Shown here one piece after another: positions 34,845 through 42,557 of a stretch of 64,000 nt of DNA. Each line of letters starts with the position of its first letter. The first letter of the stretch is position 1. The notes under the pieces are model-generated. The model was not told the origin of the DNA, made no database searches, and was given only the letters and a program-made list of their open reading frames with translations. The DNA comes from Planctomycetales bacterium ZRK34 (GTDB taxonomy: Bacteria > Planctomycetota > Phycisphaerae > Phycisphaerales > Zrk34). The position numbers were made by a program, and so were the translations under genes. The stretch spans positions 5,267,850-5,331,849 of the forward strand of contig CP050848.1 of the NCBI GenBank assembly GCA_014873095.1. The letters run 5' to 3'.

Positions 34845-35153
34845 ATGGAAAATCAACGCCTACTCACAATTCGGGACTTGGCAAAGCGTTTTCGTCGCTA
34901 TGGGCTATCTGAGGCGTGGTTGCGCACCGAGGCCAACGCGGGCCGGATTCCATCTTTCCGTGCCGGTCGCCGTCTCTTATTTGACGCAGGTGCTGTTGAG
35001 TCGGCATTAATCGAACGGGCGCGAGAAGGTCACAACTGCCTGCGATGTGGTCGGGCTCGTCTGCTCGCCGCTGGTCGGTTGTACTGCCCGGTATGCGACA
35101 AGGCTGCGGTGCTTGATGTGTTGCATGAGGCCGAACGAGGGGATCAGGTATGA
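34845..35153 (+). CDS. HTH plus zinc-ribbon protein
   Basis: A 102-residue protein. Residues 5-55 look like an excisionase/MerR-type HTH with wing (LLTIRDLAKRFRRYGLSEAW, then RIPSFRAGRRLLFDAGAVES). Residues 64-85 hold a zinc ribbon, CLRCGRARLLAAGRLYCPVC, with two CxxC pairs. The fusion suggests a small DNA-binding protein. The TGA overlaps the ATG of the next gene (ATGA), so the two are translationally coupled, placing it at the head of the replication module. It may be a repressor, excisionase or origin accessory protein. The start at 34845 has only a weak ribosome site. Confidence 0.65.
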   Translation: MENQRLLTIRDLAKRFRRYGLSEAWLRTEANAGRIPSFRAGRRLLFDAGAVESALIERAREGHNCLRCGRARLLAAGRLYCPVCDKAAVLDVLHEAERGDQV

Positions 35154-35899
35154 ACCCAAGTGCCGTTCAGTTTGGCCGTATACCATACGCGCTGGGTGAT
35201 ACCGACATCATCTCGCGGATGAAGCCGAGTGACGCCAAAGTGTATCTGGCTATGGCGCTGCACTCGGACGATCAATGGCAGGTCACAGCCGGTCAACGCC
35301 GACTCGCCAAGATCGCCGGCGTCAAACTCGGGACAGTGAGTGAGGCGGCACGCCGGCTCGAATCGCTGGGCGCGATTTTGATCGACTGGCCGGGTAATGG
35401 ACACAGCGCCACCTACACCCTAACCGTTCAGCATATACAGAACGGTCTACCGTTCAGCACCCACCGAACGGATAAGTGCATGGACCGTTCGGCACGCATA
35501 GGGGGGACCGTTCGGCAGGCACCGATCAAACCGTTCAGCGCCCGCCGAACGAAACAGATAGAACAGAATAAGAAACAGAGCGCACAGGCTGCGCCTGCTT
35601 CCGCCGCTGGCGCGGCACGGAAGCGCGATCCAATCTGGGACGCCGTAGTCGAGGCGTTCAAGCTAAATCCCATCACAAAGGCTGAGCGGTCCCGCGTCGG
35701 GAAGATCGTCCGCGACCTGCGGGCGAAGGGCGCGACCCCCGATGACATTCGCCGGCGGCTTGAGCGATACCGCGCGACCTGGCCGGACATGACCGCCACC
35801 CCGGAAGCGCTGGTCAAACACTGGGACATGTTCGCCGCGCCGGCGGGCGCGCTCGACGCTGATCCTGTTGAACCCCCCGATGAGGTATTTACGCCATGA
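35150..35899 (+). CDS. Winged-helix replication initiator-like protein (lambda O-like arrangement)
   Basis: A 249-residue protein. The N-terminal part (about 20-95) reads like a winged helix: MKPSDAKVYLAMALHSDDQW, then LAKIAGVKLGTVSEAARRLE and LGAILIDWPG with the wing. A polar linker (about 92-150) follows. The C-terminal part (about 160-235: RDPIWDAVVEAFKLNP, VGKIVRDLRAKGATPDDIRR, YRATWPDMTATPEALVKHWD) is a helical domain seen with DnaD/replication proteins. Iteron-like repeats lie in the DNA encoding the linker. The gene overlaps by 4 bases both the HTH-zinc gene before it and the primase-helicase after it. I infer an initiator that binds these repeats and recruits the helicase; this is a structural analogy, not sequence similarity to lambda O. 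Confidence 0.7.
   Translation: MNPSAVQFGRIPYALGDTDIISRMKPSDAKVYLAMALHSDDQWQVTAGQRRLAKIAGVKLGTVSEAARRLESLGAILIDWPGNGHSATYTLTVQHIQNGLPFSTHRTDKCMDRSARIGGTVRQAPIKPFSARRTKQIEQNKKQSAQAAPASAAGAARKRDPIWDAVVEAFKLNPITKAERSRVGKIVRDLRAKGATPDDIRRRLERYRATWPDMTATPEALVKHWDMFAAPAGALDADPVEPPDEVFTP
35423..35580. other. Candidate replication origin: iterons plus A-rich tract
   Basis: Five direct ACCGTTCRGC copies start at 35423, 35449, 35484, 35507 and 35530. Inverted half-sites (GAACGG-like) follow three of them, at 35440-35446, 35466-35472 and 35546-35552. These three pairs each make an ACCGTTC-N10-GAACG dyad of 24 bp. An A-rich, purine-biased stretch (35551-35580) follows at once, suitable for unwinding. One more half-site lies at 35162-35170 near the gene start. 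The set lies wholly inside the initiator-like gene. Confidence 0.65.
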
Positions 35900-37740
35900 G
35901 CACCGGCAGCAGCGAAGCTATTGACCGCCTGCGTCATGATCGGTCGGCGCTGGAAGCCGAGATTGTCGACGCCGGCTCGACGATCCGGGGCGATGCGTGC
36001 AACTGTCCGAGCCCGGATCATCCCGACCGGCATCCGTCGGCGATGATCTACACCGGCGAGGATGGGGCTTGGCGCGTGAAGTGTCATGCGTGCGGATGGT
36101 GCGGCGATGTGTTCGACATTCGAGCAATGATGACGGGCCGACCGCTGGCCGATGTGCTGCGCGAAGCTCGCGGCGCGGATAGGCCCCGGACGGCGCGGCG
36201 CGCCACGCCGGCGGACATGCTGGCCCTGGCCAAGCGCTATCACGAGGTGGCCGACGACGATCGCCTGGTGGCGCTGGCGAAGCGGTTGAGCGTGTCGGTC
36301 GATTCGCTGCGGCGGCTGCGCGTCGGCTGGTGCGAGCGCGACGGGGCTTACAGTTTTCCGATGCGCAACGCCGCCGGCGACGTGACCGGTATCCGGCTGC
36401 GGCTCGATGATGCCAAGTATGCTGAGCGTGGCGGACGCGATGGGCTATTCATCCCGGTGGGGCTGATCGGTAGCGGGCCATTGCTGATCGCAGAAGGGCC
36501 GACCGACTGCGCGGCGGCGCTGGACATGGGGTACGACGCCATCGGCCGGGCGAACAACAGCGCCCGCACGACGGACGATCTGATCGCCGAGTACGTCACG
36601 CGCCAGCGGCGCGATGAAGTCTGGATCGTCACCGACGCCGATCCGGCCGGCAGTCGCGCCGCAGAGGCGACGCAGGCGGCGGCGGATCGACTGGCCGCGC
36701 GGCTAGTGCCGGTGGTGGGGACGGTTCGAGTGTTCGCGCCACCGTCGCCGCACAAGGACGTGCGGGCGTGGCGGATCAACGGGGCGACGGCGGATGATGT
36801 GGACGCGGCGGCTGAGGCGTCATCATCGCGCGGTCCCGCCGGCGAGCTGCGCGACATGCTCGCGGCTGAGATTGACGGACGACGCAGCGCCATCGCCTGG
36901 CCATGGCGACTGGTGACGCGCGGCACGCAGGCGCTGATCCCCGGCACGGTGACACTGATCGTCGGTGATCCCGGCAGCGGCAAATCGCTGTTGGTCATGC
37001 AGGCGCTGGCGCACTGGCACGACGCCGGCGTGAAGGTTGCGGCGTTCGAGTTGGAACAGTCCCGAGCCGAGCACTTGAAACGGGCCCTTGCCCAGCGCAT
37101 CGGGGCGGCGTGGCTGACCGATCTTGAGGCGGTGGCGCAGCGGGGCGATGAGGCGATGGCGTACAACGCTGAGCACGAGGCTTGGATTGACGCGCTGGGA
37201 CGCTGCATTCACGACGGCCCCGCTGAGCCGGTGAAGCTGTGCGACCTGATCGGCTGGACGGAAGCCCGCGCCGCTGCCGGCGCTCGGATCATCGTCATCG
37301 ACCCGATTACGGCAGCGCAGACCACCGACCGTCCGTGGGACGATGCTCAGCGATTCTTGCAGACCGTCATGCCGATTCTCGACCACTACGGCGCTTCGCT
37401 GGTGCTCGTGTCACACCCCCGCAAGGGCAAGCAGCGCGGAGCGATCAGCACCTTGGACGACCTGGCCGGCGGGGCGGCGTGGCAGCGCTTCGCGCAGTGC
37501 ATTCTCTGGCTGGAGCGCCACGACGAACCGCGTGACGTGACGGTCAAAGGGTTCGCCGGCTTGCTGCACGCCACCAGCAACGAATCAATTAATCGTACGC
37601 TGCGTGTGATGAAGGCCCGCAACGGTCGCGGGGCGGGCTGGCAATTGGCGTTCGACTTCGACCCTGAAACGCTGCGCTTCCATGAGCGCGGCGCGATCGT
37701 CAAGAGCACGACGACCCGAAATGCGGAGCTTGACGGATGA
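35896..37740 (+). CDS. Primase-helicase: CHC2-like zinc finger, Toprim, RecA-like ATPase
   Basis: A 614-residue replication enzyme. Residues ~32-75 form a primase-type zinc finger (CPSPDHPDRHPSAMIY and VKCHACGWCGDVFDI). Toprim is at about 190-290: LLIAEGPTDCAAAL with the catalytic Glu and VWIVTDADPAGS with the DxD. The RecA/DnaB-like ATPase at about 330-560 has Walker A GDPGSGKS and Walker B IIVIDPIT, then LVLVSHPRKGK. The layout resembles phage T7 gp4 and plasmid or satellite primase-helicases. It overlaps the initiator-like gene by 4 bases, and its stop overlaps the next start (ATGA). It should prime and unwind DNA for replication of the excised element. Confidence 0.9.
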   Translation: MSTGSSEAIDRLRHDRSALEAEIVDAGSTIRGDACNCPSPDHPDRHPSAMIYTGEDGAWRVKCHACGWCGDVFDIRAMMTGRPLADVLREARGADRPRTARRATPADMLALAKRYHEVADDDRLVALAKRLSVSVDSLRRLRVGWCERDGAYSFPMRNAAGDVTGIRLRLDDAKYAERGGRDGLFIPVGLIGSGPLLIAEGPTDCAAALDMGYDAIGRANNSARTTDDLIAEYVTRQRRDEVWIVTDADPAGSRAAEATQAAADRLAARLVPVVGTVRVFAPPSPHKDVRAWRINGATADDVDAAAEASSSRGPAGELRDMLAAEIDGRRSAIAWPWRLVTRGTQALIPGTVTLIVGDPGSGKSLLVMQALAHWHDAGVKVAAFELEQSRAEHLKRALAQRIGAAWLTDLEAVAQRGDEAMAYNAEHEAWIDALGRCIHDGPAEPVKLCDLIGWTEARAAAGARIIVIDPITAAQTTDRPWDDAQRFLQTVMPILDHYGASLVLVSHPRKGKQRGAISTLDDLAGGAAWQRFAQCILWLERHDEPRDVTVKGFAGLLHATSNESINRTLRVMKARNGRGAGWQLAFDFDPETLRFHERGAIVKSTTTRNAELDG

Positions 37741-37949
37741 CCACGGCCGACACCACGATTGCGCCGCTGCTGGTGACCGCTGAGGAAGCGGCGCGGCTGT
37801 GTGGCGTGTCGCGGGCGACGTGGTTCAAGATGCGGGCGGCGGATCGCGTGCCGGCCCCGGTTCACCTGGGCGGGTCGGTCCGCTGGCGGACGGATGATCT
37901 TCGCCGGTGGGTCGCCGCCGGTTGTCCGTCGCGTGAGGCGTTCGATTGA
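37737..37949 (+). CDS. AlpA-like HTH regulator/excisionase
   Basis: A 70-residue MerR/AlpA-type HTH protein: LLVTAEEAARLCGVSRATWF (recognition helix), then KMRAADRVPAPVHLGGSVRW with the basic wing, and DDLRRWVAAGCPS. AlpA-like proteins act as excision directionality factors or activators of integrase in satellite elements such as P4-type islands. It overlaps the primase-helicase by 4 bases. It is a good candidate for the element's excisionase. The family is visible; the role is inferred from the context. Confidence 0.82.
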   Translation: MTTADTTIAPLLVTAEEAARLCGVSRATWFKMRAADRVPAPVHLGGSVRWRTDDLRRWVAAGCPSREAFD

Positions 37950-38011
37950 ACAGAACACAAATGAGCAAAATAATAGTTGCACAGAAGCGAAGTATTCGGT
38001 AGAGTGTTGGC

Positions 38012-38308
38012 ATGGCACGAAAGAAAAAACAACTCCCGTTCACGGATCAGATTCGGCAAGCGGTGGCTGATAGCGACTGGTCACAATACAAGCTCGCCAA
38101 GGCGATCGGCTGCACGCAGTCGAGTTTGAGCCGCTTCATGTCGGGGGCGGGCCTGCTGCACCCGGATTACCTGAATGTGTTGGCGGACCTGCTGGGTTTG
38201 TATGTCGCAGTCGATTCGTCGAAGGCGCAACCGGTAACGCCGGACCAGCGATTCAAGAGCGGCAGGAAACCGAGCGGGTTACACAAGAGCAAACGCCGGC
38301 GCGGGTGA
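38012..38308 (+). CDS. XRE-family HTH regulator
   Basis: A 98-residue protein with a Cro/C1-type HTH: MARKKKQLPFTDQIRQAVAD, then YKLAKAIGCTQSSLSRFMSG and LLGLYVAVD. The tail is basic (SGRKPSGLHKSKRRRG). It probably represses integrase or replication genes of the element. The short A/T-richer gap before it (37950-38011) may hold a promoter, with a TTGCAC-like -35 (37977-37982) and TAGAGT-like -10 (38000-38005), but these are weak. Its TGA overlaps a possible GTG start of the integrase. Confidence 0.8.
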   Translation: MARKKKQLPFTDQIRQAVADSDWSQYKLAKAIGCTQSSLSRFMSGAGLLHPDYLNVLADLLGLYVAVDSSKAQPVTPDQRFKSGRKPSGLHKSKRRRG

Positions 38309-38340
38309 AACGCCGGGCAGTTATGGAAGGACGGCCGACA

Positions 38341-39891
38341 ATGGCACGACGGAAGCGCGACCGCAGTGGATACCGGGTATATCGTCCGACGTTCAAGGGG
38401 CGCGACGGGGCTACCTGCGAATCATCGAAGTGGGCCGTTGAGTTTCAGGACCACACGGCACGGACACGGCCGCGCCGGCTGATGGGATTCACGGACAAGT
38501 CGGCGACGGATGAACTCGGCCGCAATCTGGCCCGGCTGGTGGCGCGTCGATGCTCGAACTCGACGCCCGATCGGCCGCTGGTGGAGTGGCTGGAGACGAC
38601 GCCCGATCGCATCCGGCGGAAGCTCGTGGCGTGGGGGCTGCTGTCGGTCGATCGTCTCACCGCGTCCAAGCCGTTGACGGATCACCTGTCGGACTTCCGA
38701 GAGGCGCTGCGGTCGAAGCGGGTCAAGGGGCGGAAGCTCAGCGACAAGCGCATCACCGTTGCCTACGAGCGCGCCAAGTCGGTGCTGATCGACGGCTGCG
38801 GATTCCGTGGCTGGCAGGACGTTCGGGCTGAGTCGGTGCATCGCCAACTTGTGAAGCTCGGCCGGGGCGATGACGACACGAAGGCGCTGACCGGGCTGAC
38901 GCTGCGGGGGTACTGTCAGGCGCTGCGGCAATTCGCCGGCTGGATGATCGACACCGGGCGAGCGATCGAGAATCCGCTGGTCACGCTCAAGCCGCGCGAC
39001 TACGGCACGTCCACGACGAAGAAACGCCGGCCGCTGGACGTGGCCGAACTGCGCGAGTTGCTGGCGTATCTGAGCGGCGACAAGGCGCGGGCGTTTCGGG
39101 ACATCATGCCGGCCGAGCGGGCGCTGGTCTACCGTGTGGCCGTCGAAACGGGCCTCAGAGCCGGCGAGCTTCGCAGCTTGACGCGGGCGGCCTTCGAGGT
39201 CGATGACGACGCCCCTGTGGTGCGTCTGAGCGGCGAGCAGACGAAGAACAAGCAGGCCGCCGAGTTGCCGTTGAAGCTGGACACGGCGGCGCTGATCCGC
39301 GAGCACCTGGCGACCAAGGCCCCGGCCGCTGTGGCGTTCAACGTGCCGGACAAGACGGCGGACATGATCCGCGCCGACCTGCGGACCGCACGCGCCCGCT
39401 GGATCAAAGCGGTGGACGATCGGAAGCTGCGACGCGAGCGCCGGCGAACGGACTTCCTCCACAGCCCTGACGCCGCCGGGCGCGTGGTGGACTTCCACAG
39501 CCTGCGGCACACCTGCGGATCGCTGCTGGCCGCGTCGGGCGTTCACCCCAAAGTCGCGCAGACGATCATGCGTCACAGCGACATCAATCTGACCATGGCG
39601 CTGTACACGCACACCTATCGCGAGCAGGAAGCCGACGCCGTGGCGAAGCTGCCGGACCTGACGCCGCCAGCGGATCAGCGCCAGCGCGCGACCGGCACGG
39701 ACAACGCGACGGCCGACGATCCTGTCTTGGCGCTGCGCTTGGCGCAAATGAACGGATCGCGTGAGACTGATACGGACTCGCTGAGACGATCGAACCCCGG
39801 TAGCGATGTGAAAAACCGCGATACTGAAAGCCACCCGTGGGATTTGAACCCACGACCTGTGCTTTACGAAAGCACCGCTCTGACCAACTGA
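38341..39891 (+). CDS. Tyrosine recombinase (integrase) with attachment site inside its 3' end
   Basis: A 516-residue integrase as it stands. Catalytic residues: Arg273 (ETGLRAGELRSL), Lys302 or 304 region (GEQTKNKQA), His386-x-x-Arg389 (DFHSLRHTCG), His412 (IMRHSDINL) and Tyr422 (LYTHTYRE). An N-terminal arm- and core-binding region precedes it. ATG 38341 has GGAAGGA about 9 bases upstream; GTG 38305 and ATG 38323 are alternatives. The last 21 codons run into the antisense of tRNA-Thr, so residues 497-510 (SHPWDLNPRPVLYE) come from the attachment site and the last 6 from the chromosome. In the circle the frame would continue for 70 codons from the left end (31582-31793). It is the recombinase that inserted this element. 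Confidence 0.95.
   Translation: MARRKRDRSGYRVYRPTFKGRDGATCESSKWAVEFQDHTARTRPRRLMGFTDKSATDELGRNLARLVARRCSNSTPDRPLVEWLETTPDRIRRKLVAWGLLSVDRLTASKPLTDHLSDFREALRSKRVKGRKLSDKRITVAYERAKSVLIDGCGFRGWQDVRAESVHRQLVKLGRGDDDTKALTGLTLRGYCQALRQFAGWMIDTGRAIENPLVTLKPRDYGTSTTKKRRPLDVAELRELLAYLSGDKARAFRDIMPAERALVYRVAVETGLRAGELRSLTRAAFEVDDDAPVVRLSGEQTKNKQAAELPLKLDTAALIREHLATKAPAAVAFNVPDKTADMIRADLRTARARWIKAVDDRKLRRERRRTDFLHSPDAAGRVVDFHSLRHTCGSLLAASGVHPKVAQTIMRHSDINLTMALYTHTYREQEADAVAKLPDLTPPADQRQRATGTDNATADDPVLALRLAQMNGSRETDTDSLRRSNPGSDVKNRDTESHPWDLNPRPVLYESTALTN
39723..39748. repeat. 26-bp direct repeat, right copy
   Basis: Identical to 31640-31665, inside the integrase gene and in the same codon phase (VLALRLAQ). 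It lies 78 bases before the attachment core on the right side. See the left copy for possible roles. Confidence 0.8.
39827..39871. repeat. attR, 45-bp direct repeat
   Basis: Identical to 31537-31581. It forms the 3' part of the intact tRNA-Thr(CGT) and also codes for the end of the integrase on the other strand. The element side is to the left. Confidence 0.92.
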
Positions 39892-39902
39892 GCTAGGGTG
39901 GC
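39829..39902 (-). tRNA. tRNA-Thr(CGT), attachment site of the element
   Basis: A full minus-strand cloverleaf of 74 bases: acceptor GCCACCC (39902-39896) pairs with GGGTGGC (39836-39830), discriminator T at 39829. The anticodon loop TTCGTAA with anticodon CGT lies between GTGCT and AGCAC. The T-arm has GGTTCAAATCC. No CCA is encoded. Its 3' half is supplied by the mobile element after integration. Confidence 0.97.
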
Positions 39903-40035
39903 AGTGAGGACCACTTTATGCATCGTTCGGCCGTTTGGCAACTGGGCTTGAACAGGTCGGATCGGGTTTATGAGCGGCGGTAATAATTCACTTCCGGCGG
40001 CGGGGCGGATATGCTGGTCGCTGGAGACTTTGCCC

Positions 40036-40737
40036 ATGAATGATCTTGCGTCCCGTATTGACCACACCCTGCTCAAGGCCGAGGCCACCGAGGCCGACGT
40101 AGCCAAAATCGTCGACGAGGCGATCCAGCATCATTTCGCCAGCGTGTGCATCAATCCGGTGTTTGTCCGGCAGGTCGCCGCGGCGCTGGATGGTTCGGGT
40201 GTGAAAACATGCACCGTGATCGGCTTCCCGCTCGGGGCCAACACCGCCCGCATCAAAGCCACCGAAGCCACCGAGGCGATCGAGCGCGGCGCCGACGAGA
40301 TCGACATCGTCGCCCACCTGCCGTATCTGCTGGCCGCCGACGCCAACGCCGCCTACAGCGAGTTGCAACAGATCGCCACGGCCGCCCGCGTGGCCCGCAG
40401 CGATGTGATCATCAAGGTGATCGTCGAATCGGCCGCGTTGATGGCGAATGTCGACGACGCCACCGCCGATGCCCGCATCACCGCTGCCTGTGCTGCGATT
40501 CGTGACGCCGGGTGCGACTTCATCAAAACCTCGACCGGGTTTCATCCCGCCGGCGGAGCGACGACGCTGGCCGTTCAGACCATGGCCATGCACGCCGACG
40601 GCATCAAGATCAAAGCCTCCGGCGGCATACGCACACGTGAAGACGCCCAGAATATGATCGATGCGGGGGCCGATCGCCTGGGGTGCTCGGCCGGCGTCGC
40701 CATCGTCACCGGCGGGGCAGGCACAGCGGGTTATTGA
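40036..40737 (+). CDS. deoC: Deoxyribose-phosphate aldolase
   Basis: A 233-residue DeoC. Blocks are ASRIDHTLLKAEATEADV at the start, ASVCINPVFV, TVIGFPLGANT, and CDFIKTSTGFHPAGGAT with the Schiff-base Lys164. IKIKASGGIRTRED follows with the second Lys193. The usual DEIDMVINIG here reads DEIDIVAHLP, a mild change next to the active site. It cleaves 2-deoxyribose-5-phosphate into glyceraldehyde-3-phosphate and acetaldehyde in the cytoplasm. ATG 40036 was chosen because GGAG lies about 9 bases upstream; the frame is open from 39970 without support. It stands alone and is convergent with the PrsW-like gene, with a hairpin between them. Confidence 0.93.
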   Translation: MNDLASRIDHTLLKAEATEADVAKIVDEAIQHHFASVCINPVFVRQVAAALDGSGVKTCTVIGFPLGANTARIKATEATEAIERGADEIDIVAHLPYLLAADANAAYSELQQIATAARVARSDVIIKVIVESAALMANVDDATADARITAACAAIRDAGCDFIKTSTGFHPAGGATTLAVQTMAMHADGIKIKASGGIRTREDAQNMIDAGADRLGCSAGVAIVTGGAGTAGY

Positions 40738-40781
40738 ATTCAAGACAATTCGACGGGATCAACAGGATGAATCCATGATTC

Positions 40782-40798
40782 AAACTCAGTCTGAGTTT
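40782..40798. terminator. Hairpin between convergent deoC and PrsW-like genes
   Basis: AAACTCAG (40782-40789) and CTGAGTTT (40791-40798) form an inverted repeat around one base. The flanks (ACAGGAT / ATCCTGT) extend it imperfectly. A perfect 8-bp stem between convergent stops fits a bidirectional terminator. A clear T-run is missing. Confidence 0.5.
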
Positions 40799-40824
40799 AT
40801 CCTGTTCATCCGGTCAACATTTTC

Positions 40825-42441
40825 TTAGTCGATCCACTGCTCGGGCACCTGCCGGATGAACACGAAGCTGATCAGCGCGGCCTCGGCGGCGGTGGGGATC
40901 ATCGACGTCGCGGTGTAGCTGACCCCGAAAAAGTAGGCGTGGTAATTGAATGCCGCGGCGAACGTGGCAGCGAAGCCGATCGCAAAGATCGCCGTCAGCG
41001 CGACCGGCGGACGATAGCCCGATCGCAGCCTGCTGAATTCGTGGAAGAACTGGTAAGCCAGCAGGACGTAAATGATCGCACTGGCGATGGAATATTCCTT
41101 GAAAGCGTCGATGATCAGGGCGGCGTCGTAGAGCCCGTGTGCGACGACCACGCCGAAGAAGATCATCAGAAAGTCACCCAGCCGCTCGGCCGGGCAGTGG
41201 ATGAAATGACACAGGGCCAGGCCGGTCAGGGCGGTGGCGGCAATGTGGAAGAAGTTAGCGGTAATGAAGCGACCGGCCGCGTCGCCGCCAAAGCTCGATT
41301 GAAAGTACTGGATGTTTTCTTCGAGCGCGAACCCGAGCCCCACGCAACCGGCCACGATCATCATCTCCAGCGCGTTGCGTCGCTTGATCAGAATCGGCGC
41401 CAGCGGGGCGAAACACAACAGCTTCGCCAGTTCTTCCCGTAGGCCGACGCCGGCCAGGCAGAACATGAGCCCCTGTTTCATCTCGGTCGACTCGGTCAAG
41501 CCCCAGGCGTGCTCCTGAAAGGCGATGAAAAACAGCGTCACGCCGATGCTGATCACGCCCATGATCACACCGAGCACGCACAACCCGAAGCGGCCCGACC
41601 GCAATGATCGCACCTCCCCGGCCACGCACAGATACGCAAACCAGAACATCCCTGAAAACAGCGTCAGCAGCAGCGGCCCAAGCACATACCCTTCGAGCAT
41701 CAGCGGGGGGATCGCCTGCCATACGCCCAGCCAGTCGTGTTGATGCCCGGCCAGCTCGAACCGCACATACGGATCGACCACATCGTGGTACGCCTCGTCG
41801 GCCGACAGCCTCACCAGCGCTTCGTCATCGCCCAGCCACAGGTAACGCTCGACCGCCCGCTGGCGGGACATGGTCGCTTCCGGGAATCGGCCCTCGGCCT
41901 CGTAGGCTTCGGCGGCGGATCGCAATCGTTGATCGGCGTCCATCAGCGCGGCCAGCGCGTAGTGGGCATATCGCATCGGCGGATCGGCGCCGGTCCACGG
42001 GGCGAGAATTCGCTTGATGTTGTCGGGGGCTTGCCCGGCGGCCTGCCACTGGGCAACGGCCAGTTGACGCTGCGGCTCGGTGAAGCGCGACTCGGCCATG
42101 AGCCCGGCGAACTGCTCACCGGTCAACGCCTCGGCCTCGGCGGCGTAGGGCGTATGGTCCAGCACATCCGCCAACGTTCTGGACGGATCATCCAACCACT
42201 GCCGCCAGGCCTCCAGCGACGGCGCTTCGACGCGCTGCTTCGGGCTCACCCCCGGCAGCGGGGCTGGGTCATCTGACTCGGGGGATGCCAACGTCATGCC
42301 GTTGAACATCACGCCCGGTCCGCGGACGCGCTGCAGAATCGCCGCGGTGATGATCCCACCGACGATGATCCCGATCACGACCTGCCAGACAAACCGCCGG
42401 CTCCGCGACCGATGTCCAATCCAATCAAGCCACTGACGCAT
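40825..42441 (-). CDS. PrsW-family intramembrane metalloprotease-like protein
   Basis: A 538-residue polytopic membrane protein. One N-terminal membrane segment (VWQVVIGIIVGGIITAAILQ) leads into a long soluble, Ala-rich, TPR-like helical part (about 70-240). The membrane core then carries PrsW motifs: GLREELAKLLCF with the paired Glu, GLGFALEENIQYF, NFFHIAATALTGLALCHFIH, and VVAHGLYDAAL. PrsW-type enzymes cut membrane proteins such as anti-sigma factors. All the signature Glu and His residues appear present, so it is probably active. Downstream, deoC converges on it. The target protein is not visible nearby. Confidence 0.85.
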   Translation of the reverse strand: MRQWLDWIGHRSRSRRFVWQVVIGIIVGGIITAAILQRVRGPGVMFNGMTLASPESDDPAPLPGVSPKQRVEAPSLEAWRQWLDDPSRTLADVLDHTPYAAEAEALTGEQFAGLMAESRFTEPQRQLAVAQWQAAGQAPDNIKRILAPWTGADPPMRYAHYALAALMDADQRLRSAAEAYEAEGRFPEATMSRQRAVERYLWLGDDEALVRLSADEAYHDVVDPYVRFELAGHQHDWLGVWQAIPPLMLEGYVLGPLLLTLFSGMFWFAYLCVAGEVRSLRSGRFGLCVLGVIMGVISIGVTLFFIAFQEHAWGLTESTEMKQGLMFCLAGVGLREELAKLLCFAPLAPILIKRRNALEMMIVAGCVGLGFALEENIQYFQSSFGGDAAGRFITANFFHIAATALTGLALCHFIHCPAERLGDFLMIFFGVVVAHGLYDAALIIDAFKEYSIASAIIYVLLAYQFFHEFSRLRSGYRPPVALTAIFAIGFAATFAAAFNYHAYFFGVSYTATSMIPTAAEAALISFVFIRQVPEQWID

Positions 42442-42557
42442 GCGAGCATGTTAGCAGGGATCGGAGATCGGAGGTTGAGGTCGGGGATCACCCGGTTGTT
42501 TCAGTTTCAGACCGATTCGTCAGAACTTCACATCCCATCGCAACGTATCGTGTCATT

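Larger units (their letters stand above)
31537..39871. mobile_element. Integrated replicative element in tRNA-Thr(CGT)
   Basis: An 8.3-kb insertion bounded by 45-bp direct repeats made from the 3' end of tRNA-Thr. A tyrosine integrase lies at the right end, next to the complete tRNA. Inside are cargo genes (32785-34783), a replication module (34845-37740), an AlpA-like gene, an XRE regulator and the integrase. The left flank outside the repeat carries an A-run (T-run on the tRNA strand), fitting the original tRNA terminator. The genes from 34845 to 38308 nearly all overlap by 4 bases or are closely spaced. No capsid or conjugation genes are seen, so it is a satellite, integrative plasmid or mobilisable island. 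Confidence 0.9.

Noticed and set aside
35423..35552. CRISPR array
   Set aside because: Repeat units are only about 10 bp, partly inverted and unequally spaced, and lie within a coding frame. They fit initiator-binding sites better.
31537..39871. Prophage or conjugative element
   Set aside because: I see no capsid, terminase, relaxase or type IV secretion genes; only integration, replication, regulation and cargo genes are present.
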